NCBI GenBank assembly: GCA_964437515.1
Contig: CAYTHB010000010.1
Span: forward strand, 1-60,079
Direction of reading: 5' to 3'
From: Sterolibacterium sp964437515
GTDB taxonomy: Bacteria > Pseudomonadota > Gammaproteobacteria > Burkholderiales > Rhodocyclaceae
DNA: 60,079 nucleotides
Shown: positions 50,800 through 58,704 of the stretch, piece after piece
How positions within the stretch are numbered: position 1 is the stretch's first letter
Layout: each line of letters begins with the position of its first letter
Translations under genes and position numbers: made by a program
Notes under the pieces: generated by a model
The model's database searches: none
Told to the model about the DNA's origin: nothing
Seen by the model: only the letters and a program-made list of their open reading frames with translations

Positions 50800-51573
50800 T
50801 CAAATACAGGCTTGCTTGAACAAGCCAAAGAAATTCTCAGTCGTTGCCCGCCCCACTTCCTCGACCGTCATCCCCCGTAAGCGGGCAATTTCTTCAGCGA
50901 CATGACGGACATAAGCAGGTTCGTTGAGCTGGCCACGATGAGGGACGGGCGCCAGATAAGGGGCATCGGTTTCTATCAACAGACGATCCATTGGAACCCA
51001 TTGTGCTACTTCTTTCAAGGCTTTAGCATTTTTGAAGGTCACAATCCCCGAGAAAGAAATATAAAAACCCAAGGCCAGCGCTTGTTCTGCGACTTCACGA
51101 GTTTCCGTGAAACAGTGCATCACGCCCCCCACCTGATCCGCATTTTCTTCGCGCATCAGGCGGAGCGTGTCTTCCGCCGCCGAACGGGTATGGATAATCA
51201 AAGGACGCTGGATTTTTCGTGCGGCGCGGATGTGTGTCCGGAATCGTTCGCGCTGCCATTCGAGATCCCCTTGCAAACGATAGTAATCCAGCCCTGTTTC
51301 ACCGATCGCCACCACACGGGGATGATTCGCCAGCGACACCAAGGTATCCACATCCGGCTCTTGCGCGGCTTCTTCGGTATCGGGATGAACACCCACCGCA
51401 GCAAAAATATGGGGGTATTTTTCCGACAGCGCACGCACCGCCGGAAAGCGCTCCAGCGTCACACCCGCACATAGAGCATGGCTTACATTCTGCTCACGCA
51501 TATTGAGCAGCATTTCATCCAGACGCGCTGCAATGTCTGGAAAATCGAGGTGGCAATGTGAATCGATAAACAT
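50800..51573 (-). CDS. tatD: TatD family metal-dependent hydrolase
   Basis: A 257-residue TIM-barrel hydrolase. FIDSHCHLDFP gives the first metal histidines, then GETGLDYYR, IHTRSAAEDTL, GVMHCFTE and LIETDAPYLAP complete the metal and active-site set. Members are 3'-5' deoxyribonucleases or D-aminoacyl-tRNA deacylase-like. It follows holB by 46 bp in the conserved tmk-holB-tatD order. Confidence 0.95.
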   Translation of the reverse strand: MFIDSHCHLDFPDIAARLDEMLLNMREQNVSHALCAGVTLERFPAVRALSEKYPHIFAAVGVHPDTEEAAQEPDVDTLVSLANHPRVVAIGETGLDYYRLQGDLEWQRERFRTHIRAARKIQRPLIIHTRSAAEDTLRLMREENADQVGGVMHCFTETREVAEQALALGFYISFSGIVTFKNAKALKEVAQWVPMDRLLIETDAPYLAPVPHRGQLNEPAYVRHVAEEIARLRGMTVEEVGRATTENFFGLFKQACI

Positions 51574-51619
51574 GGAATTAACTTTAAGTTGAGTATTTAA
51601 CTTGTTGTTACAACGTTGT

Positions 51620-52708
51620 TTATTTTGTTTTCAGAGCCCGCAAATAAAGGGCTGCCAGACTCTCAACGAACAACTGGGCATTCAGGGGATGCCTGACCAT
51701 GCCTCTGAGCTTCAGCAAATCAGCATGGCAAGCAAACAGCGCCGATAAATCCGCCTTGCTGGCCAGTGCCTGTATCTGCTCTTTCCAGTTCAAGTGATAA
51801 CGCAAGCTGCCGGTCATTTTCCATTGAACCATGTCCAGTATCCATTTTTGAACAGACTCGACGAGTTGCTGCAAATCAAAATCATCCTTTCCATTGATCA
51901 ATACCATCCATCGCGCCGCCATGGAGACGGGATCCGCCGAGGGATGAGTCAAACCCTCTACCGCTTTTCGATAGACCTCCAGAAAATTGCCTTGAGCCCA
52001 GTCTCGTGCCAATAAAGGCGCACCTGCCGCCAGCGGAACCAGCATGGCCGCATCGCGCAAGCCTTCAGATGACAGCCAATCCGTTGCCTGTTTCAAGGAA
52101 GGTTGCTCAAAGGTGATGTGACGACAACGGCTGCGTATCGTGGGTAGCAAGCGTCGCCATTCATGTGACACCAATATAAAACAAATAGATGCAGGAGGTT
52201 CTTCAAGTATTTTGAGAATAGCGTTGGCCGCTTCCAGCGTCATGGCTTCGGCAGGATGCACCACTACGATACGTCGGCCGTGGCGATGACTCCCCAGATA
52301 AATGAAGTCGGAAAGATCGCGTATCTGTTGAATGCCGATTTTGGTGGATTTCTTGCTTGCTTTGGATTTACTCTCAGTATCAGCGGCTTCGGATTTATTC
52401 TCGTCCGAATGACTCGCTGAACTTTCCTCATTCGTGTTTTCAGCACCCTCGCCTTCAATATCTACCCACCGGAAATCGGGATGACTTTCGGCCGCCATCC
52501 AGACACAAGATGTGCAATGCCCGCAAGCCACACTCAAACCGTTTTCTTGAGTTTTCGGAGTTTCACAAAGAAGGCGCGCAACTAAAGACAAGGCAAAATC
52601 GAGTTTGCCCAAGCCCTGCGAACCCGAAAGCAACAAGGCGTGAGGTAGCGTATCGGGGTGATTCAAAAGGGAGCGCCAGCGCCCCTCATTCCACGGATAA
52701 ATGTTCAT
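51620..52708 (-). CDS. holB: DNA polymerase III subunit delta-prime
   Basis: A 362-residue clamp-loader subunit. HALLLSGSQGLGKLDFALSLVARLLC is the P-loop region; CGHCTSCVWMAAESHPDF supplies the zinc module; ILKILEEPPASICFILVSHEWRRLLPTIRSRC is the sensor and SRC motif. An acidic, Ser/Glu/Lys-rich insert of about 35 residues (near 90-125) interrupts the ATPase domain and is not usual. The start overlaps the tmk stop (TAATG). It loads the beta clamp as part of the gamma complex. Confidence 0.92.
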   Translation of the reverse strand: MNIYPWNEGRWRSLLNHPDTLPHALLLSGSQGLGKLDFALSLVARLLCETPKTQENGLSVACGHCTSCVWMAAESHPDFRWVDIEGEGAENTNEESSASHSDENKSEAADTESKSKASKKSTKIGIQQIRDLSDFIYLGSHRHGRRIVVVHPAEAMTLEAANAILKILEEPPASICFILVSHEWRRLLPTIRSRCRHITFEQPSLKQATDWLSSEGLRDAAMLVPLAAGAPLLARDWAQGNFLEVYRKAVEGLTHPSADPVSMAARWMVLINGKDDFDLQQLVESVQKWILDMVQWKMTGSLRYHLNWKEQIQALASKADLSALFACHADLLKLRGMVRHPLNAQLFVESLAALYLRALKTK

Positions 52709-53319
52709 TAACAAATAGATGCAATTTGTTTTTCAAGTTGTACACGAATTTCATTGAGCGTCTGGGTGGCGTCGATGCGAATGATGCGACGAGGTTCATG
52801 GCGGGCACGATCCAGATAAGTCTGACGCACCCGTTCGAAAAAGGCTTGTTGTTCCTGCTCGAAACGATCCAGCGCCTGTCCGGTCGTTTGCAAGCGGCTT
52901 CGTGCCGTTTCTGTCGGCACATCGAACAAAAATGTCAAATCCGGCTCAAAACCTTCCTGCACCCATTGCTCCAGTTGCGTCAGCTTTTGTAGCGACAAGC
53001 CCCGCCCGCCCCCTTGATAGGCAAAACTGGCATCGGTGAATCGGTCGCTCACCACCCAGTCACCCCGTCGCAATGCCGGCAATATGACCTTGTCCAGATG
53101 TTCTTTGCGTGCGGCAAACATCAACAAGGCTTCGGTTTCGATGTGCATGGATTCACTGAGTAGCATTGTTCGCAGTTTCTCGCCCAAGGGGGTGCCGCCC
53201 GGCTCGCGCGTTGCCACCACGGATTTTCCTTGGCTGCGCAGATAATCAACAAGCCAAGCGTGATGCGTGCTTTTTCCTGCACCGTCGATACCTTCTAAGC
53301 TGATGAATTTCCCAGTCAC
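52708..53319 (-). CDS. tmk: thymidylate kinase
   Basis: A 203-residue kinase. FISLEGIDGAGKSTHHAWL is the P-loop, TREPGGTPLGE binds dTMP, DRFTDASFAYQGGGRGL is the LID-adjacent motif, and FDVPTETARSR follows. It makes dTDP from dTMP and ATP. The start overlaps the mltG stop by 4 nt and its stop overlaps holB. Confidence 0.96.
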   Translation of the reverse strand: MTGKFISLEGIDGAGKSTHHAWLVDYLRSQGKSVVATREPGGTPLGEKLRTMLLSESMHIETEALLMFAARKEHLDKVILPALRRGDWVVSDRFTDASFAYQGGGRGLSLQKLTQLEQWVQEGFEPDLTFLFDVPTETARSRLQTTGQALDRFEQEQQAFFERVRQTYLDRARHEPRRIIRIDATQTLNEIRVQLEKQIASIC

Positions 53320-54317
53320 AAAGACTTTCCCCTCTGAAATTTCGCTACGGCGCGGTTATGCTCATCGAGCGAGCGCGAGAACTCGCTGGAACCATCGCCC
53401 CGTGCCACAAAATAAAGTTTGTCGGTATTCGCCGGATGCAAGGTGGCCAGCAAGGCCGCTTTACCCGGCATGGCAATGGGCGTGGGCGGCAGCCCAAGGC
53501 GAATATAAGTGTTGTATGGGGTCGGTGCGAGTAAATCACGCTTATGGATATTTCCATCGTACTTTTGTCCGAGACCATAAATCACTGTAGGATCGGTTTG
53601 CAGCAACATGCCCAACCGCAATCTGTTGAGAAAAACAGCCGCCACCAAAGGACGGTCTTCGGGCTTTCCTGTTTCCTTTTCAACAATGGACGCCAGAATC
53701 AATGCTTCATAAGGTGTCTTTAAGGGAAGAGGAATGTCGCGCTGCGCCCATAGTGATGCCAGCTGAGTCTGCATGGCACGATAAGCGCGTTTATAGACAT
53801 CGGTATCACTGGAATCCTTGTCAAAAAAATAGCTATCCGGAAAAAACAGACCTTCAGGATGTTTTTCAGCAATGCCCAGATGCGCCAGCAGTGCAGCATC
53901 GCTCATCGCTGCCGTTTCATGTTTCAGGTCGGGATGGGCATTGATGGCTTCGCGCAACTGCCTGAAGTTCATGCCTTCGATAAACTGAAGCTCCCCTTGA
54001 CTCACATCACCTCGTGTCAGCTTGTTGAGCAGTTGCAGCGGTGTCACACCTTGCGTCACTTCATAGCTTCCCGCCTTAATGGCGGTCGATTGCCGCAACA
54101 TCCGCGCCAGCAAGGTAAATTGCCAAGGTTCGAATCCCAATCCGGCGTCTGACATCAATCTGGACGTGACGCGCAGACTGCTTCCAAAAGGGATCGAAAA
54201 ATCGATCGTTTGCTGGCCTGCCAACGGCAAGGGACGCAAGGCAAACCACAACCCGCTTCCCGCCAAAAGCACAATGATCGTCAGGGAAAAATACAGCAGC
54301 CGCTTGAGTGAACGCAT
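53316..54317 (-). CDS. mltG: endolytic murein transglycosylase MltG
   Basis: A 333-residue protein. MRSLKRLLYFSLTIIVLLAGSGLWFAL is the membrane anchor. The YceG domain includes FIEGMNFRQLREAI, EGLFFPDSYFF, LASIVEKETGK with the catalytic glutamate, and TDPTVIYGL. It cuts nascent glycan strands and sets their length. The start at 54317 is chosen for the signal anchor; the longer frame to 54458 would overlap the divergent ygfZ promoter. Confidence 0.93.
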   Translation of the reverse strand: MRSLKRLLYFSLTIIVLLAGSGLWFALRPLPLAGQQTIDFSIPFGSSLRVTSRLMSDAGLGFEPWQFTLLARMLRQSTAIKAGSYEVTQGVTPLQLLNKLTRGDVSQGELQFIEGMNFRQLREAINAHPDLKHETAAMSDAALLAHLGIAEKHPEGLFFPDSYFFDKDSSDTDVYKRAYRAMQTQLASLWAQRDIPLPLKTPYEALILASIVEKETGKPEDRPLVAAVFLNRLRLGMLLQTDPTVIYGLGQKYDGNIHKRDLLAPTPYNTYIRLGLPPTPIAMPGKAALLATLHPANTDKLYFVARGDGSSEFSRSLDEHNRAVAKFQRGKSL

Positions 54318-54456
54318 TGAAGAAAATGAGAAAGTACAATGGACGACAGTCATTATCATCTCGAACTGCCGGCACATCTGCTTCAAATCGAATGAAAAAC
54401 GCTGCAACCGGTATGTTATCCTTTCCGGCTTTCCCATGTAAGCCCGGAGCACGATC

Positions 54457-55497
54457 ATGAATCAGGAATGGAACGATTTTCTGGCGCAACAAGGTGCCAA
54501 CCCCTCATGGCTCGATTTTGGTTCTCCTGTCGATGAAGTGAAGCGTGCGCAGTCTGGTTCCATCATTGTTCCGCTTCAAGACTTGGGAATTATCCGCGCA
54601 ACGGGTGCCGATGCTACGCCATTCCTGCACAATCTGCTGACCAATGACGTTGAAGCCTTGTCTGCCAACGCCGCAGGGCGTTTCGGATTTTGTACGCCCA
54701 AAGGTCGCTTGCTGGCCACTTTTCTGGTCTGGCGCGAAAACGACGATTATCTGCTGGCCGTTTCCGCCGATTTGCATGCGGCCATGCTCAAGAAACTGTC
54801 CATGTATGTACTGCGTTCAAAAGTCAAACTGACCGATGCCACACAGGAACGCTTGCTCATCGGCATCGCGGGTTCCCACGCCCTTGCGGCACTAAGCGAG
54901 CATTTTCCCCTGCCCCCTGCTCCCATGCACACCACCCACCATGACACGGCGACCGTCATCCGACTGGGAGAAGAACGCGCGATTGTAGCCGTCAAGGCGA
55001 CACCTGAGGCTGATGGAAGCGAGGCTGCCCGCAAACTCTGGTCATTATTACAGACTCAGCACGCTATTCAGCCTGCCGGACTCCATGCATGGCATTGGCT
55101 GGATATCATGGCGGGCATTCCTCAAATTACCTTACTCACACAAGAAGAATTCATTCCTCAGATGATCAATTATGAAGTCATCGGGGGTGTGAGTTTCAAG
55201 AAAGGCTGCTATCCCGGCCAGGAAATCGTGGCGCGAACGCAATATCTGGGCAAGGTCAAACGACGCATGTATCGTGCCCATCTGGAAACAGGGGCACCCC
55301 AAGCCGGTGTTGCTGTTTTTTCAACGGAGACAGGCGATCAGGTGTGTGGCATGGTGGTGACTGCGGCTCCCGCGCCTCAAGGCGGACAGGATGTCTTGCT
55401 GGTCATTCCCTCCAACTGCGCCGAAGCGGGACAATTGCACCTGGGTTCCCTGGATGGCGCACTCATGGCGCTCCAACCCTTGCCTTACGCCGTTTAG
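54457..55497 (+). CDS. ygfZ: folate-binding protein YgfZ
   Basis: A 346-residue protein of the GcvT-like fold. GVSFKKGCYPGQEIVARTQYLGKVKRRMYR carries the YgfZ signature with the conserved cysteine. The N-terminal part (FLHNLLTNDVEAL; GRFGFCTPKGRLLATFLVW) supports tetrahydrofolate binding. It assists repair or maturation of iron-sulfur enzymes such as MiaB and RimO, the latter encoded in this window. It is divergent from mltG, a standard arrangement. Confidence 0.93.
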   Translation: MNQEWNDFLAQQGANPSWLDFGSPVDEVKRAQSGSIIVPLQDLGIIRATGADATPFLHNLLTNDVEALSANAAGRFGFCTPKGRLLATFLVWRENDDYLLAVSADLHAAMLKKLSMYVLRSKVKLTDATQERLLIGIAGSHALAALSEHFPLPPAPMHTTHHDTATVIRLGEERAIVAVKATPEADGSEAARKLWSLLQTQHAIQPAGLHAWHWLDIMAGIPQITLLTQEEFIPQMINYEVIGGVSFKKGCYPGQEIVARTQYLGKVKRRMYRAHLETGAPQAGVAVFSTETGDQVCGMVVTAAPAPQGGQDVLLVIPSNCAEAGQLHLGSLDGALMALQPLPYAV

Positions 55498-55526
55498 CAC
55501 CTCAGTTCTCAGACATCGACAATCCG

Positions 55527-56303
55527 ATGTGCCTGATCTTATTGGCCTGGCAGGCACATCCGGATTATCCGCTTGTGATTGCGGCCAATCGCGATGAGTA
55601 TTTTGATCGCCCCACAGCCCCCGCCCAGTTTTGGTCTGAGTCACCTCAGTTACTCGCAGGTCGCGATCTTCAAGCCGGAGGCACTTGGCTGGGCATCACG
55701 CAATCAGGGCGTTTTGCAGCACTGACCAACTTTCGGGAACCGGAACAATCCAGCAAAGCAGCCGCGCCTTCTCGTGGCGAACTGGTGAGCGCGTTTCTCA
55801 TGGGGCAGCAATCTCCCGAGGCGTATCTTGGGGAACTCACGCAGCACGCTTCAAATTACCGCGCTTTCAATCTGCTGTGCGGAACCCTCGATGGTGAGCT
55901 TTATTATTATTCCAACCGTGAACACTCAGGGCGATACAGCCCCATCACATCGGGTATCCACGGACTCAGTAATCATCTGCTGGATACACCCTGGCCCAAG
56001 GTCACCCGTGGAAAAAAAGCATTGGAACAGGCTTTGTCTACCTTACCCAATACACCCCCCCTTTTTCAGCTATTGAGCGATGAAACCCCGGCGGCCGATC
56101 AGGATTTACCCCACACCGGCGTGAGCCTCGAATGGGAACGTGTGCTTTCCTCTGCCTGCATTCGTGCCCCTCACTATGGCACCCGGAGTACCACTGTGCT
56201 GATTTTTAATGGTCGAAACAATATTGTCCATTTTGACGAATTCAGTTTGCAGCAGACGCAACAAACGCAACATCGGCAGTTTCAATTCAGCCTGATGAAA
56301 TAG
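55527..56303 (+). CDS. NRDE (TANGO2-type) family protein
   Basis: A 258-residue protein. The mature-type N-terminus MCLILLAWQAHPDYPLVIAANRDEYFDRP holds the Cys2 nucleophile and the NRDE motif, followed by LLAGRDLQAGGTWLGIT and FAALTNFREP. Members of the family belong to the Ntn hydrolase type by fold; a role in haem handling or lipid metabolism has been proposed for TANGO2. The start at 55527 gives the MC beginning. It lies 29 bp after ygfZ. Its last 17 bases overlap the convergent transpeptidase-GNAT gene. Confidence 0.9.
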   Translation: MCLILLAWQAHPDYPLVIAANRDEYFDRPTAPAQFWSESPQLLAGRDLQAGGTWLGITQSGRFAALTNFREPEQSSKAAAPSRGELVSAFLMGQQSPEAYLGELTQHASNYRAFNLLCGTLDGELYYYSNREHSGRYSPITSGIHGLSNHLLDTPWPKVTRGKKALEQALSTLPNTPPLFQLLSDETPAADQDLPHTGVSLEWERVLSSACIRAPHYGTRSTTVLIFNGRNNIVHFDEFSLQQTQQTQHRQFQFSLMK

Positions 56304-57222
56304 TGCCCGCACTCACCTCTGCACCGCGCCACACCATTTTGACATGTGGGGCACCCACTTCCTGAAAAGGCTCACCTGACACGGTAAAGCCTGATTGCGC
56401 ATAAAAATCCGCTGTTTCAAGACGTGCATGCAGATAAATCTGCCTCATTCCTGATTGATGCGCCTGATTCAGCAGATGCCGCAGCAACTGCGTACCGACG
56501 CCCCAGCCTCGCCAAGGCGGTAAAACTGAAACTCTCCCAATTCTTCCAATCCTGCCGTCCTTCAGCAAACGCCCCGTGCCAATCACCTGATGTTCAGCAT
56601 CCAAAGCCAGCGCATGTTGCGCCGTGTCGTCCAGCGCATCCCATTCCAGCGAGGCATCTATTCCCTGCTCTTCCACAAAAACAGCTTGGCGAACGGTGCG
56701 TGCCTCCGCCTCACATTGCTGCCATTGAGCAGACGCCAGACGAAAATCGCCCAGATTCACGCGTGTTTTTACGGGAATGCAATCAAACAATTCAACAATC
56801 TCGGCATTACGCATTCGCACACAACCAATCGAACCCGGCACGCCCATTTCAGCCGTATCTGGCGAGCCATGCAGATAAATGTAGCGCCGCATCGTATCCA
56901 CATCGCCCAGACGATTGAATCCCGATTTACAACCGGACAACCAAAGAATGCGCGTCAATATCCAGTCGCGCCCCGGATGCGCTGCCGCCAGTTCCGGCGT
57001 CCAGATTTCCCCTGTGGGACGGCGGCGGACAAATACCGTATTTTCAGGCTGATTCGCGCCGATTTTGGCTCGGATGATATGAAACCCTCGGGGCGTTTTG
57101 AAGCTTCCCTTCAACTCCCCGATCCCGTTTTTAGCGGTTGAAATGGCATAACGGCGTTGCAAAATGCCGGTTTCATCATACAGTTCGAGCTGCTGTTCAG
57201 GCAGGCTAATGAAAATTTCCAT
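56287..57222 (-). CDS. L,D-transpeptidase (YkuD)-GNAT acetyltransferase fusion
   Basis: A 311-residue two-domain protein. Residues 1-155 are a YkuD domain with H118 (YLHGS) and S131-x-G-C134-V-R136 (GSIGCVRM), so the catalytic cysteine is present. Residues about 160-305 are a GNAT domain with the acetyl-CoA loop WRGWGVGTQLL and a family-typical RQAVFVEEQGI start. There is no signal peptide or membrane segment at the N-terminus, which is unusual for a peptidoglycan cross-linking domain. The ATG at 57222 is chosen; a TTG at 57237 lies in frame just upstream. Repeat copy C separates it from tadA. Confidence 0.88.
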   Translation of the reverse strand: MEIFISLPEQQLELYDETGILQRRYAISTAKNGIGELKGSFKTPRGFHIIRAKIGANQPENTVFVRRRPTGEIWTPELAAAHPGRDWILTRILWLSGCKSGFNRLGDVDTMRRYIYLHGSPDTAEMGVPGSIGCVRMRNAEIVELFDCIPVKTRVNLGDFRLASAQWQQCEAEARTVRQAVFVEEQGIDASLEWDALDDTAQHALALDAEHQVIGTGRLLKDGRIGRIGRVSVLPPWRGWGVGTQLLRHLLNQAHQSGMRQIYLHARLETADFYAQSGFTVSGEPFQEVGAPHVKMVWRGAEVSAGTISSG

Positions 57223-57226
57223 ATTA

Positions 57227-57376
57227 GTGTAAAACAACGAAAACGGAGTCCGGGTGAAGTTTCGAGCGTAGCGAGCAAATCAGTAGCCGCCCCTTGAGGG
57301 GCGGATGGGTGGGGTGGGTGTCTGGGGTAACGTTTGTTTCATCCTCTGCGGGTGGAGACGACTACCATGGTCGTTA
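57227..57376 (-). repeat. interspersed intergenic repeat, copy C
   Basis: The minus strand starts at the tadA stop codon (TAACG then CATGGTAGTC) and ends just ahead of the transpeptidase-GNAT start. It keeps the hairpin CCGCCCCT-CA-AGGGGCGG and GCTCGCTACGCTCGAA. It is nearly full-length against copy A. Confidence 0.9.
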
Positions 57377-57850
57377 GGCGAATAAAGTTTTGCTACGGCG
57401 CGTAGCAAAAAACGAGCGCAGCAAGGCGCCACAGTTTTCAGCCATCACCCCGCCGGTGACTTTCGTGTGGTGATTGAGTCGGGATTCCGCAAAAAGATTG
57501 ACGACACTGCCACACGCCCCCGTTTTGGGGTCATGCGCGCCAAACACCAGTTGGGCAATCCGCGCATGCATCATCGCCCCCGCACACATCACGCACGGCT
57601 CCAGCGTCACCACGAGCGTATGCCCCGGCAAACGATAATTTCCTGTTTGCAAGGCGGCATCTCGCAGCGCCATGATTTCAGCATGGGCGGAAGGGTCATG
57701 ACGTGCAATGGGCTGGTTATATCCGCGTCCGACGATCACACCCTCCGGATTCACCACTACGGCACCGACGGGCACTTCGCCCAGACTCGCCGCCTCGCTT
57801 GCCAGCATCAGTGCTTCTTGCATCAGAGATTGAAAAACATCCATAGTCAT
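57374..57850 (-). CDS. tadA: tRNA adenosine(34) deaminase TadA
   Basis: A 158-residue deaminase. HAEIMALRDA gives the zinc histidine and catalytic glutamate, and EPCVMCAGAMMHARI the two zinc cysteines; GACGSVVNLF and RLNHHTKVTGG follow. It makes inosine at the wobble position of tRNA-Arg. Starts at 57850 or 57844 are possible. It is divergent from map. Confidence 0.94.
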   Translation of the reverse strand: MTMDVFQSLMQEALMLASEAASLGEVPVGAVVVNPEGVIVGRGYNQPIARHDPSAHAEIMALRDAALQTGNYRLPGHTLVVTLEPCVMCAGAMMHARIAQLVFGAHDPKTGACGSVVNLFAESRLNHHTKVTGGVMAENCGALLRSFFATRRSKTLFA

Positions 57851-57894
57851 GCGCGTTAGAATGTGTGCCTTTCATTGCACCTTTGTAAAACCTC

Positions 57895-58704
57895 ATGAAC
57901 ATCGACATCAAATCCCCCGAAGACATCGAGAAAATGCGTATCGCTGGTCGTTTGTGTGGCGAAGTCCTCGATTATATCGAGCCTTACGTCAAACCCGGCG
58001 TTACAACGGAGGAACTGGATCGTTTGTGTCACGATTACATGGTGAATGTGCAAGGCTGCATTCCCGCACCGCTCAATTATGCGCCCTCGGGCTATGCGCC
58101 CTACCCGAAGTCGATCTGCGCCTCGATCAATCATCAGGTTTGCCACGGCATTCCCAATGATCGCCCGCTCAAGAAAGGCGACATTGTCAATCTCGACGTC
58201 ACGACCATCAAAGACGGCTTTCATGGCGATAGCAGTCGCATGTTCATTGTCGGGGGCGATGCAGCGGCATCCATCCTGGCGCGACGATTGTGCACGGTAA
58301 CCCATGAATGTCTGTGGCTAGGCATCCAGCAGGTGCGCCCCGGTGCACGTCTTGGGGATATCGGTGCTGCCATCCAGAAGCACGCGGAATCTCACGGATT
58401 CTCCGTTGTACGCGAATTTTGCGGCCACGGCATCGGCCGTCGCTTCCATGAAGATCCTCAGGTGGTGCATTACGGCAAGCCGGGAACCGGTCTGGAAATT
58501 CAGGCCGGCATGACCTTTACCATCGAGCCCATGATCAATGCCGGCAAGGCCGCCATTTCTGAACTCAATGACGGCTGGACGATCGTCACCAAGGATCGCA
58601 GTCTCTCGGCGCAGTGGGAACACACCTTGCTGGTCACTCCGACGGGTTGTGAAGTCCTGACGCTCTCTGCGGGCGCACCTTCCAAACCCGGCTTGACTCC
58701 ATGA
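57895..58704 (+). CDS. map: type I methionine aminopeptidase
   Basis: A 269-residue metalloprotease. It contains NHQVCHGIPNDRPLKKGDIVNLDVT and GFHGDSSRMF, which hold the two metal aspartates, HGIGRRFHEDP with the metal histidine, and MTFTIEPMI with a metal glutamate. It removes the initiator methionine from new proteins. Its stop overlaps the glnD start (ATGA), so the two are coupled. Confidence 0.96.
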   Translation: MNIDIKSPEDIEKMRIAGRLCGEVLDYIEPYVKPGVTTEELDRLCHDYMVNVQGCIPAPLNYAPSGYAPYPKSICASINHQVCHGIPNDRPLKKGDIVNLDVTTIKDGFHGDSSRMFIVGGDAAASILARRLCTVTHECLWLGIQQVRPGARLGDIGAAIQKHAESHGFSVVREFCGHGIGRRFHEDPQVVHYGKPGTGLEIQAGMTFTIEPMINAGKAAISELNDGWTIVTKDRSLSAQWEHTLLVTPTGCEVLTLSAGAPSKPGLTP

